Below, in pieces: positions 17,381 through 26,573 of a DNA stretch of 64,000 nucleotides; the stretch's first letter is position 1; each line of letters starts with the position of its first letter. The translations under genes were made by a program, and so were the position numbers. Below the pieces are notes generated by a model. The model did no database searches, was not told the origin of the DNA, and worked only from the letters and a program-made list of their open reading frames with translations. Where the stretch lies: positions 496,001-560,000 of the forward strand of contig NZ_JADPVI010000001.1 of NCBI RefSeq assembly GCF_015679325.1. The letters are read 5' to 3'. This DNA is from Kaistella gelatinilytica. Lineage in GTDB: Bacteria; Bacteroidota; Bacteroidia; Flavobacteriales; Weeksellaceae.

Positions 17381-19968
17381 TGCGGTTTAGTAATTTTATT
17401 TAAAGCTGCCGGAATTTGCAACAGATCAAAATCGTTACTGTACATCAAATATTTATTTTCCCACTGGTTTGCATATTTTTCTTTGAAATCGCGCAGACTC
17501 TGATAATGTTTGAAACTTCCGATCCGGTTGTAAACAAATTTCAAAATTTCTTCTGCCGTATTGTCGGGTTGCTTCATTCCGCCCAAAGGTGTTAATCCCA
17601 GGTTGATGTAAAGCATTTTTTTGGTCTTCGCATACTCCACGAGTTTTACAATCATGGCATCCATACTTCCATTTGGCGCAGTTACTGTCTTTCGGATCAG
17701 GTCATATGTACATTCATCGGGCGCAAAATCTGGAATAACATTTAGAAATGCTTCTATCTTTCCAGCTTCATCTTTAATAACGATCAAATCCTGCGTTTTT
17801 ATTTCAGATCGCTCAAACATTCCCTGTGAAAATACCATTTCTTCTTTATCAAATTCCTTTAACCATTCATCGGAAATACTTTGAATTTCATTTAAAATTT
17901 CTTCATTTTGAGGCTGGTATAAAATCTCGGAGGTGTAGCCTTTTTTAGATAAAGAGTTCAGTCCATTTCTTAAAGTTTTTCTGTCTTTTCCTTCCAGTTT
18001 AAAGTCTTCGATATTCATGATCGCTTCCTGACCAATAAATAATTTCTGTTTTTTAAAAGGTTTAAAGAGAAATAAACTTTGCTCATCAATTCGATAATAA
18101 ATAGTTTTTAAACCATTTTTTTTACAGAAATCTTCGAACTCTTCAATTAGTTTTTCTTTATGCTCTTCGTCGCAAACAGGTTCTTCTAAAACGATGGCAA
18201 AATGATTTGCAATGCGGTAAGAAATGAAACCTTCTACTTCATCGGAAAAATGAAACTGTTTGTCTTTGGCTATTTTAAAGAAATCAAGCGCTGAAGTTCC
18301 GTAGGTTTCCATTAAATTTTGGGCATCTTGAAAATCACCTGAACGATCATCACTTTTTGTTAATTGCCGAACATTAAACAGGGAAAAAATAAGGAGCAAC
18401 CAGGAAACGATTCCGAGGAAAACGTTGATGTATTCAAAATCCCGCGCAAATCCGGTTTTCGGCACCAATCCACTATCCTGAAAAAGAAGAAAACTATGAA
18501 TCGTGTAATACAGTGATTCGCTCCAGGTAAAATCAATCCCAAAATGGCGTTTATCAATGAAATAAAAACTGAGAAAATTAAAGATGACTACGCTGATCAA
18601 AAGTCCTATTAACCAGGAAAAACCCAGTTTCAAATATTTTCTGTTTGTTTTTAATATGTATTCTTTCCGACTGATCAGTAAAAGTAAAATAATGAACAAA
18701 GCAAAAGATGCTTCTTCGTAATCTAAAGCTTTAATGATATTTCCAAAAAATGAAATTACGGCAAGGATCATCGCAAAATACCAACCGCGTTTTAATCCCC
18801 GCAATAGGTATGCAGCCGTCACCAATAAAAGAATTCCTGCGACCAAAGTCAGTATTTTTGAGAAGTGGATCGTATCTTCAGAGAGATAAAGTTTTCCCAG
18901 TTTTAGCCGGTGTTTTATTGGTGGCGTGATGACCGAAATAATATTAATGAGTCCTAAAATAAAAATAGCGAGTGCGGGAAAAATTCGCGCGACTATTTTT
19001 CTCCCTTTCCAGATAAAAGCAAATAATCCCAGAAGCAAAGGCAACCAAAATTCAAAAACCCGGTAAAGCAAGGTTATTCCTAAACCCTGGCTGTGCGAGA
19101 ATCCGAAGCTTGCGAGAATATAGATCAGTGTGAATTCTACGGCACCTAAACCTCGTAAAAATGGGGAAACGAGCATCAGTAAAACCGAAATAGTATAGCC
19201 AACTGCAGCCGCAGAAAAAGATCCTTCTGCACCAAATGCAAACATCGCGATCAAGAGGTGAAAAATCCCACAGAACTCTATTAAAACTGAAATTAAAACG
19301 GTAATGTAAAAGTGTTTTTTGTGAATTTCTCCACCAAAAAATTCGTCGATATCACTAATTTTCTTCGGAACGCGTTTTTCTAAAAATTGATAAAGAATTC
19401 CTTTTGTTCGAAGGGAGTTCACCATCCAAAAAACCAGCGCGATAAAAATCCCAACTCCCAGCAACCACATCCAGGAATTTCCAAAATTTTTATTGACGAG
19501 AGCAGCATATGCAACAACAGGAATACCCACAAGAAAAACAGTCACAATGCCGACAAATCCGTAAATGGCACTTGCTTTATGAATGCTGTTTTTATCGTAA
19601 TCTTTTCGTTGAAGTTGTCGCGGCGTATAAGCCAGAGAACTGATTCCGCCTGCAGGAAGAAAAACGCTCAGGAAATTTCTTTTTAAAAATAATTCCAGCG
19701 CATCTGAAAGTTTCAGTTTGATGCCCACCGCTCTGAAACTCGCCATATACATGAATGCCTGCAATAAAACGTAAATAATGGTGAGGAAAATTCCGGCAGA
19801 GATCCAGATTGGTTTTGCCTGATGAAGTTGTGACAGAATAGAGGACATTTCCTTTCTTTCACTTCTAAAAAAGACGAAAGCCAGAAATAAAATTAAGACG
19901 GCGAGAATTTCCTGCCATTTTATTTTTGAAAGATTTTTTTTGAAAAATAATTCTATTTTTTTAATCAT
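17377..19968 (-). CDS. mprF: MprF-type phosphatidylglycerol lysyltransferase/flippase
   Basis: An 863-residue bifunctional membrane protein. The N-terminal part (about 20-340) is the YbhN/LPG flippase domain and is followed by further transmembrane helices to about 540. The C-terminal cytoplasmic DUF2156 domain (about 545-850) carries the GNAT-like aminoacyl-tRNA-dependent transferase, with KDRKTLRNGLNSL and INLGLTPLGGM. MprF adds lysine (or alanine in some species) to phosphatidylglycerol and exposes it on the outer leaflet, lowering susceptibility to cationic peptides. It overlaps the upstream half-MFS gene by 8 bp and the downstream VirJ-like gene by 4 bp. The amino acid used cannot be told from sequence. 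Confidence 0.9.
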   Translation of the reverse strand: MIKKIELFFKKNLSKIKWQEILAVLILFLAFVFFRSERKEMSSILSQLHQAKPIWISAGIFLTIIYVLLQAFMYMASFRAVGIKLKLSDALELFLKRNFLSVFLPAGGISSLAYTPRQLQRKDYDKNSIHKASAIYGFVGIVTVFLVGIPVVAYAALVNKNFGNSWMWLLGVGIFIALVFWMVNSLRTKGILYQFLEKRVPKKISDIDEFFGGEIHKKHFYITVLISVLIEFCGIFHLLIAMFAFGAEGSFSAAAVGYTISVLLMLVSPFLRGLGAVEFTLIYILASFGFSHSQGLGITLLYRVFEFWLPLLLGLFAFIWKGRKIVARIFPALAIFILGLINIISVITPPIKHRLKLGKLYLSEDTIHFSKILTLVAGILLLVTAAYLLRGLKRGWYFAMILAVISFFGNIIKALDYEEASFALFIILLLLISRKEYILKTNRKYLKLGFSWLIGLLISVVIFNFLSFYFIDKRHFGIDFTWSESLYYTIHSFLLFQDSGLVPKTGFARDFEYINVFLGIVSWLLLIFSLFNVRQLTKSDDRSGDFQDAQNLMETYGTSALDFFKIAKDKQFHFSDEVEGFISYRIANHFAIVLEEPVCDEEHKEKLIEEFEDFCKKNGLKTIYYRIDEQSLFLFKPFKKQKLFIGQEAIMNIEDFKLEGKDRKTLRNGLNSLSKKGYTSEILYQPQNEEILNEIQSISDEWLKEFDKEEMVFSQGMFERSEIKTQDLIVIKDEAGKIEAFLNVIPDFAPDECTYDLIRKTVTAPNGSMDAMIVKLVEYAKTKKMLYINLGLTPLGGMKQPDNTAEEILKFVYNRIGSFKHYQSLRDFKEKYANQWENKYLMYSNDFDLLQIPAALNKITKPQ

Positions 19969-20584
19969 TAATTTTTTCTTTAATCTTCGGTTCTTTAAAA
20001 TAAATAAGGAGTGAAATTACGGCGCCGATCAACATAAAAACGCCGCCTGCAAAAATAGTTTCTATCATTTCACCATGAAAATATTGTTTCGTCATAAAAG
20101 CCAGTAAAAATGCCGCAACAGCTTGCGGAATGACGGTAGAAAAGTTAAAAACCGAATAATATTTTTCATTCTCTTCGTCGGGCGCCATTTCGCCAACCAA
20201 TAAATACGGCGTTGTACTGATGCTGCTCCAGGCGATCCCGATAAATACAAATGAGAGCAATAACAAATATTTTGAGTGGATAAATCCCATAGACATTAAA
20301 CCTAAGGCACCACAAAATAATGCGACAGCGTGCACTGCATATTTCGAATTTCGCTTTAAAATTTTATGCAAAGTGAAAGTTAAACTTGCGCCTAAAATAC
20401 TGTACAGTGCAAAACAGATCCCGACCCATTTTGTGCCGTTTTCAAAATCGAAACTCTCTGAATTTCCTGTGGTAAAAAAGTATTTCGTAATGACCGGCGT
20501 TGCATAGATCCACAACGAAAATAATCCCAACCAAGTGAAAAACTGCACGAGAAAAAGAGGAAATAATTTTTTGTATTTGAACAT
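19961..20584 (-). CDS. Half-length MFS transporter (six helices)
   Basis: A 207-residue protein with about six transmembrane helices. It matches the C-terminal half of sugar-transporter-like MFS proteins: the opening LFPLFLVQFFTWLGLFSLW corresponds to helix 7 of full-length members (about 430-450 residues), and VGEMAPDEENEKYYSVFNF resembles a conserved loop of that half. The N-terminal half is absent, since only 21 bp separate its ATG from the preceding gene. It may be a deletion remnant kept open by translational coupling to mprF (8-bp overlap) or a functional half-transporter. The frame is intact. Confidence 0.75.
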   Translation of the reverse strand: MFKYKKLFPLFLVQFFTWLGLFSLWIYATPVITKYFFTTGNSESFDFENGTKWVGICFALYSILGASLTFTLHKILKRNSKYAVHAVALFCGALGLMSMGFIHSKYLLLLSFVFIGIAWSSISTTPYLLVGEMAPDEENEKYYSVFNFSTVIPQAVAAFLLAFMTKQYFHGEMIETIFAGGVFMLIGAVISLLIYFKEPKIKEKIND

Positions 20585-20605
20585 GCCCCAGGTTTTTAAT
20601 TAAAA

Positions 20606-23600
20606 TTACGTCGTTTTCACATTCCCTGTTCTTTTCAAAACGCCCCAGTTTTGAATTTCTCCTTTGATCGCTTTTCTGAAAGATTTAAACAGAATATAGT
20701 ACATCAATTGTCGATAGATCAACCTTTGCGGAATCATCCAGACCAGTTTGCTGAATTTTTCTTTTTCAAAGGCAAAAGCTATGGCAGCTCCTAATATATC
20801 GACGAGGGAGAAGATGATATAGTATAAAATAATGTGATACGGATCTGCGACTATTAAACCTAATCCGGAGAGAATTAAACTCATTACCAAAAGTAAATCT
20901 GCGAGTGGAGCCAGGAATGGCAGTAAAATTTGGTAGAGCAAAATATTGGGTAATGCAACCCGACCGAAGTTTTTGTATTTTTTTCTGAAAATCGCATCGC
21001 GGTGTTTCCAGAAACTTTGCAGGATCCCAAAACTCCAGCGGAAACGCTGTTTCAAAAATTGACCGATCGTTTCAGGTGCTTCTGTGTAAGAAATTGCTTC
21101 ATTGCACTGTTCGATAATATAGCCCAGCTTATGCAATCTCATGGTCAAGTCGCAATCTTCGGCTAAGGTATCAGTCGTAAATCCACCTGCTTCGATAACC
21201 GCTTTTCTTCTAAAAGCTCCTAATGCTCCGGGAATTACCGTGATACAGTTCAATAATGAAAATGCACGACGGTCGAAGTTTTGGGACGTAATGTATTCAA
21301 TACTTTGCCATTTGGTGATCATATTAATTTCGTTACCGACCTTCACATTTCCTGCAACCGCACCGACTTCATTAGGTTTTCCAGCCAAATAAAAGGTATT
21401 CATCAATTGCGTAACCGCATCGGTTTTTAACTGCGTATCTGCATCGATACACACAATAAATTCGGAGTCGGTTTTTGAAATTCCGAAATTTAAAGCGGAA
21501 GCTTTTCCGCCGTTTGGTTTGGTGAACACTTTTACTTTCGGATTTCCTTCGAAGGCTTTTTTTACATTTTCAAACGTATTGTCTTTACTGCCGTCATCCA
21601 CAAAAACGATGTTAATATCCGGATAATCCTGACTCAATAAAGAATCGACCGTTCTTATGGCATTTACTTCTTCATTATAAGCCGGAACGATGATGCTCAC
21701 TTGCAAACCTGCAGGAATTCCTTTGAAAGTTTCACGCAGTTTTTTCTCTCTTTTGGTTTGAAGATAAGCGAGAACACCCATGAAAAGCATTCGGCTGATC
21801 GAGAGAATGATTCCAAGTAAAAATAGGGAATAGATGACCTGTCCGATCCAGTAACTTGCCGCAGCAAAAAAGAAATTCAGATCATTTTTCCAGCTTCTTG
21901 GTACGGGAGGCATCAGTTGAGATTCGGGAACTTTCATCAAATCTGCAACTGTTGTAAACTTACAGCCTCTGTCCTTAAAATATTTAATAATCCGTGGTAG
22001 CGCATCTACAGTCGGCTGTCTTGTATCACCACCGGAATCGTGGAGCAGAATGATGCTTGCATTATTTTGTGTCGCGAAACGAATGGTTCGGTTCACAATA
22101 GAATCTGCATTCATTTTGGGATCCCAGTCATTCGGGTCTATACTTTCGCCGATCGCGATATAATTATCTCTTTTACTTTGTACCAAAGGTTCCAGTTCCT
22201 CATAAGTTTGAGGCTCAGAATCCGCATTATAAGGTGCGCGGAAAAGTACAGTCGACTTTCCCGTGATGCATTCAATTAATGAACGGGTTGTTTTTAATTC
22301 TAAGGCAGCTCTTTCGGGAGACATTTTTGCCAGATTTCCGTGGGTGAACGTATGGTTTCCAATTTCGAAACCATCGCGGTTAATTCTTTGAACCAGAGGA
22401 ATATTTGCTTCGGCATTTTCACCAATGAGGAAGAAGGTTGCAGGAACTTTTTCCCGCTCCAGAATATCCAGAATTTTGGGCGTATATTCTGAACTTGGGC
22501 CGTCATCAAAAGTTAAGATGATCTTATGACCGGGACCAATTTTTGAGCTATCCTCCGCAAATTTTTCGTAAAGAAATCCAGATGGTAATTGTGAATAAGT
22601 TTCGTCTGCAATTAAATTTTCATTTTTATCGGCCAGAATTTTTGTGCGACCCTGTTGTGGTGAGTAGAGAATATTAATGATCTCCCCATTTCCAATTGCA
22701 GTTGGTTTGCTGTTGAAATTCGGCGGCATCATTTCTAACAGAGTGAAATTATATGGGCTTTTATTTAAACTTTCTGTACTGAGATCTCTCGCGTAAAAAG
22801 ACCAGATTCGTGGATCCTCACTGCCTAATCTCCATAATGCAGTTCCTGCATTCCGGTAATCATCAGAAAATCTTAAGATATTATAAACTGATGCAGCGTC
22901 GGTAAACCAAACATCGTTTTTCGAAGCGGGTTCATCTTCACTTCCCGCAAAATTATAAGCATAATGGAGATTGTAGGAATTTTCATCGAAATCAATATCA
23001 GACTTCGAAATTTTTGCACGATCGATAACCTGGCTGTAGGTGAGATCTTCCGTCCTTTTACCATTTTCATCTGTGATCCATTGTCTTCCGTATGCTCCAA
23101 CACCGAGAATCAGTTTTTCGGAAGGAATATCTTTTGCAATTTGATCCAGCTGCTTCTCGATCCATTTCTGATCACTGATGGGTCCTGCGTGTGAAGGATC
23201 ATTAAACTGATCATAGGCCATTATGATAAAATAATCGGTATAATCTTTTAAATAATTGTGATTATAATCGGTGTTATCTGCCATGATATCTATGGAAACT
23301 ATCAGTCCGTTTTGTTTGAACTGCGTGTATAAGTTTTTCATAAAGGCGTTCAGAAACTCATCTGAATTCTCCTTCATTTCCTCGAAATCGATATTTATTC
23401 CCTGCAGATTATTTGTTTTTAAGGTCGTGATGATCTGACCAATCAGCTGATTTTGAAGTTTTTGATTATGAAGAATGGTGTGAAGCAGATCTCCGTTGAA
23501 ATTTCCCTGTTTCCCAGGAATAGAAATAAAATTATTCAGGATCGGCTGAACACTTAATTTATGATATTTCATGACCGAAAGCGCCTCTTTATCGATGCGC

Positions 23601-24043
23601 GAATCCAGTTGAAATGTTGTTGGATTGATAAAAAACCATTCCGGATAAATCGTATTAAGTTTGCTTCCGTTCGCACGAAGATCAGAAAGCGAAAGCGGCG
23701 ACCACGGAACATAAAATGCGCCACGGATCAATTGTGCATTCACAACATTCCTCGGTTTTTTTTCTTCCTGAATTCTCTTCTGCAGAAAATCTTTGAAACC
23801 TTTGAACTTTTTGTTCAGTGGTGTTGCTAAAGTGAATTTGTTATCGGGATTAATTTTCGACTCAAAGGATTTGCGAATTGAATTCATTTGTGGCATCGAA
23901 GGGTTTTTTCCTCTTGCCACCGCAATTCCGACCACTATTAATACGAAAAGGAGAATGGAACCAATGACTCTGATTGTCCACTGTGTGAGTCGGTAACGTT
24001 TTGCGTTATTGGTCTGAAATATCTGTCTTTCTTTGTCTGACAT
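20606..24043 (-). CDS. Trimodular GH18-polysaccharide deacetylase-GT2 membrane protein
   Basis: An 1145-residue protein. In order: TM helix 25-43; a GH18/YaaH-like glycosidase domain (about 105-420) with GINIDFE at 215-221 (acid Glu221); a NodB/CE4 deacetylase domain (about 505-700) with TFDDGP 511-516, HTFTH 564-568, RAPY 602-605 and LLHD 666-669; a TM region 725-760; a cytoplasmic GT2 glycosyltransferase (about 780-1010) with DDGS 816-819, DAD 867-869, ED 962-963 and QRFRW 999-1003; and C-terminal helices. It thus unites polymer synthesis, deacetylation and cleavage, comparable to PgaC plus PgaB in poly-N-acetylglucosamine systems. No PgaA-like exporter is nearby. First gene of the five-gene operon. 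All three active sites look intact; the first Asp of the GH18 DxxDxDxE motif is Gln214. Confidence 0.9.
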   Translation of the reverse strand: MSDKERQIFQTNNAKRYRLTQWTIRVIGSILLFVLIVVGIAVARGKNPSMPQMNSIRKSFESKINPDNKFTLATPLNKKFKGFKDFLQKRIQEEKKPRNVVNAQLIRGAFYVPWSPLSLSDLRANGSKLNTIYPEWFFINPTTFQLDSRIDKEALSVMKYHKLSVQPILNNFISIPGKQGNFNGDLLHTILHNQKLQNQLIGQIITTLKTNNLQGINIDFEEMKENSDEFLNAFMKNLYTQFKQNGLIVSIDIMADNTDYNHNYLKDYTDYFIIMAYDQFNDPSHAGPISDQKWIEKQLDQIAKDIPSEKLILGVGAYGRQWITDENGKRTEDLTYSQVIDRAKISKSDIDFDENSYNLHYAYNFAGSEDEPASKNDVWFTDAASVYNILRFSDDYRNAGTALWRLGSEDPRIWSFYARDLSTESLNKSPYNFTLLEMMPPNFNSKPTAIGNGEIINILYSPQQGRTKILADKNENLIADETYSQLPSGFLYEKFAEDSSKIGPGHKIILTFDDGPSSEYTPKILDILEREKVPATFFLIGENAEANIPLVQRINRDGFEIGNHTFTHGNLAKMSPERAALELKTTRSLIECITGKSTVLFRAPYNADSEPQTYEELEPLVQSKRDNYIAIGESIDPNDWDPKMNADSIVNRTIRFATQNNASIILLHDSGGDTRQPTVDALPRIIKYFKDRGCKFTTVADLMKVPESQLMPPVPRSWKNDLNFFFAAASYWIGQVIYSLFLLGIILSISRMLFMGVLAYLQTKREKKLRETFKGIPAGLQVSIIVPAYNEEVNAIRTVDSLLSQDYPDINIVFVDDGSKDNTFENVKKAFEGNPKVKVFTKPNGGKASALNFGISKTDSEFIVCIDADTQLKTDAVTQLMNTFYLAGKPNEVGAVAGNVKVGNEINMITKWQSIEYITSQNFDRRAFSLLNCITVIPGALGAFRRKAVIEAGGFTTDTLAEDCDLTMRLHKLGYIIEQCNEAISYTEAPETIGQFLKQRFRWSFGILQSFWKHRDAIFRKKYKNFGRVALPNILLYQILLPFLAPLADLLLVMSLILSGLGLIVADPYHIILYYIIFSLVDILGAAIAFAFEKEKFSKLVWMIPQRLIYRQLMYYILFKSFRKAIKGEIQNWGVLKRTGNVKTT

Positions 24044-24062
24044 TGATTAATTAATTATTTAT

Positions 24063-24070
24063 CAAAGGTA
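24063..24070 (-). promoter_or_regulatory. -7 box of the envelope operon
   Basis: On the minus strand this reads TACCTTTG (TAnnTTTG), 20-27 bp upstream of the ATG at 24043. Confidence 0.6.
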
Positions 24071-24294
24071 ATTCAGTTTTAAAGTTTTTATTAGTCTAAA
24101 ATTGTAATTTTAATTGATAGTTTAAATTTAAATTATATTTAATTGATGATTTCATCTATTTTAATGAATGTTCTATTATTGAAGTCTGATCCGTAAAAAA
24201 TATTCGACTTTATTTATTCTAAACGATTTGTTTAATCATCATTCAGATCTTAAATAAATTGTTATAATTATTTTTAATTGTTTTCTGTTAATTG

Positions 24295-24302
24295 TACCTT
24301 TG
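24295..24302 (+). promoter_or_regulatory. -7 box of the 103-residue protein gene
   Basis: TACCTTTG fits TAnnTTTG and ends 13 bp before the ATG at 24316. It rules out the in-frame TTG at 24292, which would lie at or upstream of the transcription start. Confidence 0.6.
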
Positions 24303-24315
24303 TTCTAGAAATATC

Positions 24316-24627
24316 ATGAATTTATCTCCGGAAGCACAAAAACTCTTTACGAAACTAACTTCTGAAATGTTAGAAGACGGTTTTGTGAAAATAAGCGAAT
24401 ATACTTTCTATAAAAAATTGGGGAGTATGACGGTATCTTTGGGAGATCACGCTTTGAAGATCATGCATCAGGGAAAATGTTACAGCATCATTCCGGAACG
24501 GGAATTTCTGAAGTTAGCAAACGGATTTGAACCGATTCTCTTCCAGTTAAAATATTTACTGGCTTTCTCCATGCGACAGGATATGAACAGACTGGTTAAT
24601 TTTCTTTCAACCTATTTTTGGAATTAA
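24316..24627 (+). CDS. Conserved small protein of unknown function
   Basis: A 103-residue soluble, probably helical protein (MNLSPEAQKLFTKLTSEML...). It has no signal peptide, no membrane helix and no motif I recognise. The ATG at 24316 was chosen because a -7 box lies directly upstream. It is transcribed away from the envelope operon across a 272-bp AT-rich gap and converges with the SulP gene. Codon use looks like its neighbours, so it is probably a real gene. Confidence 0.65.
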   Translation: MNLSPEAQKLFTKLTSEMLEDGFVKISEYTFYKKLGSMTVSLGDHALKIMHQGKCYSIIPEREFLKLANGFEPILFQLKYLLAFSMRQDMNRLVNFLSTYFWN

Positions 24628-24723
24628 AAAGTTTCTGCTTAGAAGCGTTTTCATAAATCTATCTTCCTCACTTCATCCTCAGAATTTTTAAATGTGATAG
24701 AGGTCAAAGTATTTTGGAAATAA

Positions 24724-26259
24724 TTAATCTTCCACTGCTACTAAATATTCTGGATCTTTCATAATATTCACATCGATGACCGCTTCGGCATTATTTAAAA
24801 GTCGAATGCAATCGGCGCTTAAATTTTGAAGATGAACTTTTTTTCCAGCCTCAAGGTATTTTTTTGTAATTGAATTCAAGGCTTCAATAGCCGACATATC
24901 TGCAACGCGGGATTCCTTAAAATTGATAATGATTTCAGCTGGATCTTCTGCAATCTTAAATTTCTCTGAAAAAGCCATAACTGATCCGAAAAATAACGGT
25001 CCGTAAATATCATAGTGCTTTATTCCTGCATCATCAATTCGGGTTCTTGCACGGATCCTCTTTGCACTTTCCCACGCAAAAACCAGGGCAGAAATGATAA
25101 CTCCGACCAAAACTGCCAGTGCCAAATTGTGGAGATAAACAGTGATTGCTGCAACCAAAATCCCGATAAAAATATCCTGTTTCGGCATTTTGTTAATGAT
25201 TTTAAAACTTGCCCATTCAAAAGTTCCGAGAGCGACCATGATCATAACTCCGACCAAAGCCGCCATTGGTAATTTGCCAATAATGGGTGCGCCGAAAAGA
25301 ATGATAATTAAAATGGTGACTGAAGCAATAATTCCAGAAAGTCTTGCTCTGGATCCTGCGGAAAGATTGACTAAAGTTTGAGCGATCATGGGACAACCAC
25401 CCATTCCAAAAAAGAATCCGTTTGCAATATTAGAAGTTCCCTGTGCAATACATTCGCGGTTTCCATTTCCTTTTGTGCCCGTCATTTCATCCACAAGATT
25501 TAGAGTTAAAAGTCCTTCGGTTAATCCAACCGCCGCAAATATCAAGGAGTAGGGAAGTATGATCTTAAAAGCTTCTATACTAAAAGGAATATTTGGAATA
25601 TGGAAGGGAGGAAAACCGCCTTCAACGGAGGCAATATCCTGCACTGTTTTGGTGTTGATTCCAAAACCTACAACCAAAGCAAAAACAACAATAATTGCAA
25701 CTAAAGAAGCAGGAATTTTTTTTGTGATCTTCGGAAATAAAACAACGATGGCAATTGTCAAGGCAACTAAACCTATCATAATCATTAACGCTTCGCCTTT
25801 AAGCCAGGATAACTGCCCATTTTTTAGGATTTTAAACTGTGTTAATTGCGACATGAAAATAATGATAGCAAGGCCGTTTACAAAACCGTACATCACAGGT
25901 TGCGGTACCAGTCTTATGAATTTGCTGAATTTAAAAAGTCCGATTAAGATTTGAATTACTCCTGCAAGTGCGACCGCTGCGAAAACATATTCAATTCCGT
26001 TGGAGCGCATTAAAGCGATGATGACTACTACGGTTGCACCAGCTCCGCCAGAAACCATTCCGGGTCTTCCCCCAAAAACTGCGGTAATTAATCCGGCGAT
26101 AAAAGCGGCGTATAAACCGACCAAGGGTGGGAAACCAGCCAGGATCGCGAAGGATAAGGATTCTGGGATCATTGTCATAGCAACTGTTAATCCTGCTAAA
26201 ACTTCGTTTCGGTAATTTATTTTTTGAGAAAAATCAAATAGATTGAGAAATGCTTTCAT
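24724..26259 (-). CDS. SulP family inorganic anion transporter
   Basis: A 511-residue permease with the SulP core (IPESLSFAILAGFPPLVGLYAAF near the start, GGCPMIAQTLVNLSAGSRARLSG in the middle) and a C-terminal STAS domain (about 415-511). Such proteins carry sulfate, bicarbonate or other anions, often with Na+ or H+. The GGCPMIAQ segment and short STAS resemble the BicA-like bicarbonate group, but substrate cannot be assigned. It stands alone, converging with the small gene at 24316. Confidence 0.9.
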   Translation of the reverse strand: MKAFLNLFDFSQKINYRNEVLAGLTVAMTMIPESLSFAILAGFPPLVGLYAAFIAGLITAVFGGRPGMVSGGAGATVVVIIALMRSNGIEYVFAAVALAGVIQILIGLFKFSKFIRLVPQPVMYGFVNGLAIIIFMSQLTQFKILKNGQLSWLKGEALMIMIGLVALTIAIVVLFPKITKKIPASLVAIIVVFALVVGFGINTKTVQDIASVEGGFPPFHIPNIPFSIEAFKIILPYSLIFAAVGLTEGLLTLNLVDEMTGTKGNGNRECIAQGTSNIANGFFFGMGGCPMIAQTLVNLSAGSRARLSGIIASVTILIIILFGAPIIGKLPMAALVGVMIMVALGTFEWASFKIINKMPKQDIFIGILVAAITVYLHNLALAVLVGVIISALVFAWESAKRIRARTRIDDAGIKHYDIYGPLFFGSVMAFSEKFKIAEDPAEIIINFKESRVADMSAIEALNSITKKYLEAGKKVHLQNLSADCIRLLNNAEAVIDVNIMKDPEYLVAVED

Positions 26260-26522
26260 ATATTGATGGTCAACCTTTTTACAAGATCATTTTTAAATAA
26301 AACTTTCACTTTCTTAATTTTAAAAAAAGTAAAATAACCCCGGATTTGAAAATGGATTCAAATTGAGTTTTTTGAGGATGCAAAAATAATAAAATAATTA
26401 GTAGGCAATGATCTTGCTCACGGAATGAAAGTATCTAAATTAAACGCTCTTCTTCAACCGTGCTGCAATTTTGTAAACCGCCGGATCGGAAATCATCCAT
26501 ACACTTTAACAAAATTCCGGAT
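26260..26522. other. Intergenic region upstream of the SulP gene
   Basis: No gene seen. It should hold the SulP promoter (minus strand), but no clear TAnnTTTG box was found. Confidence 0.5.
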
Positions 26523-26547
26523 AAAAAAAAGCCAAACTTAATTGGCT
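26523..26547 (-). terminator. Intrinsic terminator after the DJ-1/PfpI gene
   Basis: On the minus strand: a 6-bp stem AGCCAA/TTGGCT with a 6-nt loop, followed by eight T. Confidence 0.8.
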
Positions 26548-26573
26548 GTAATTTTTAAACATAAAGAAAATTC

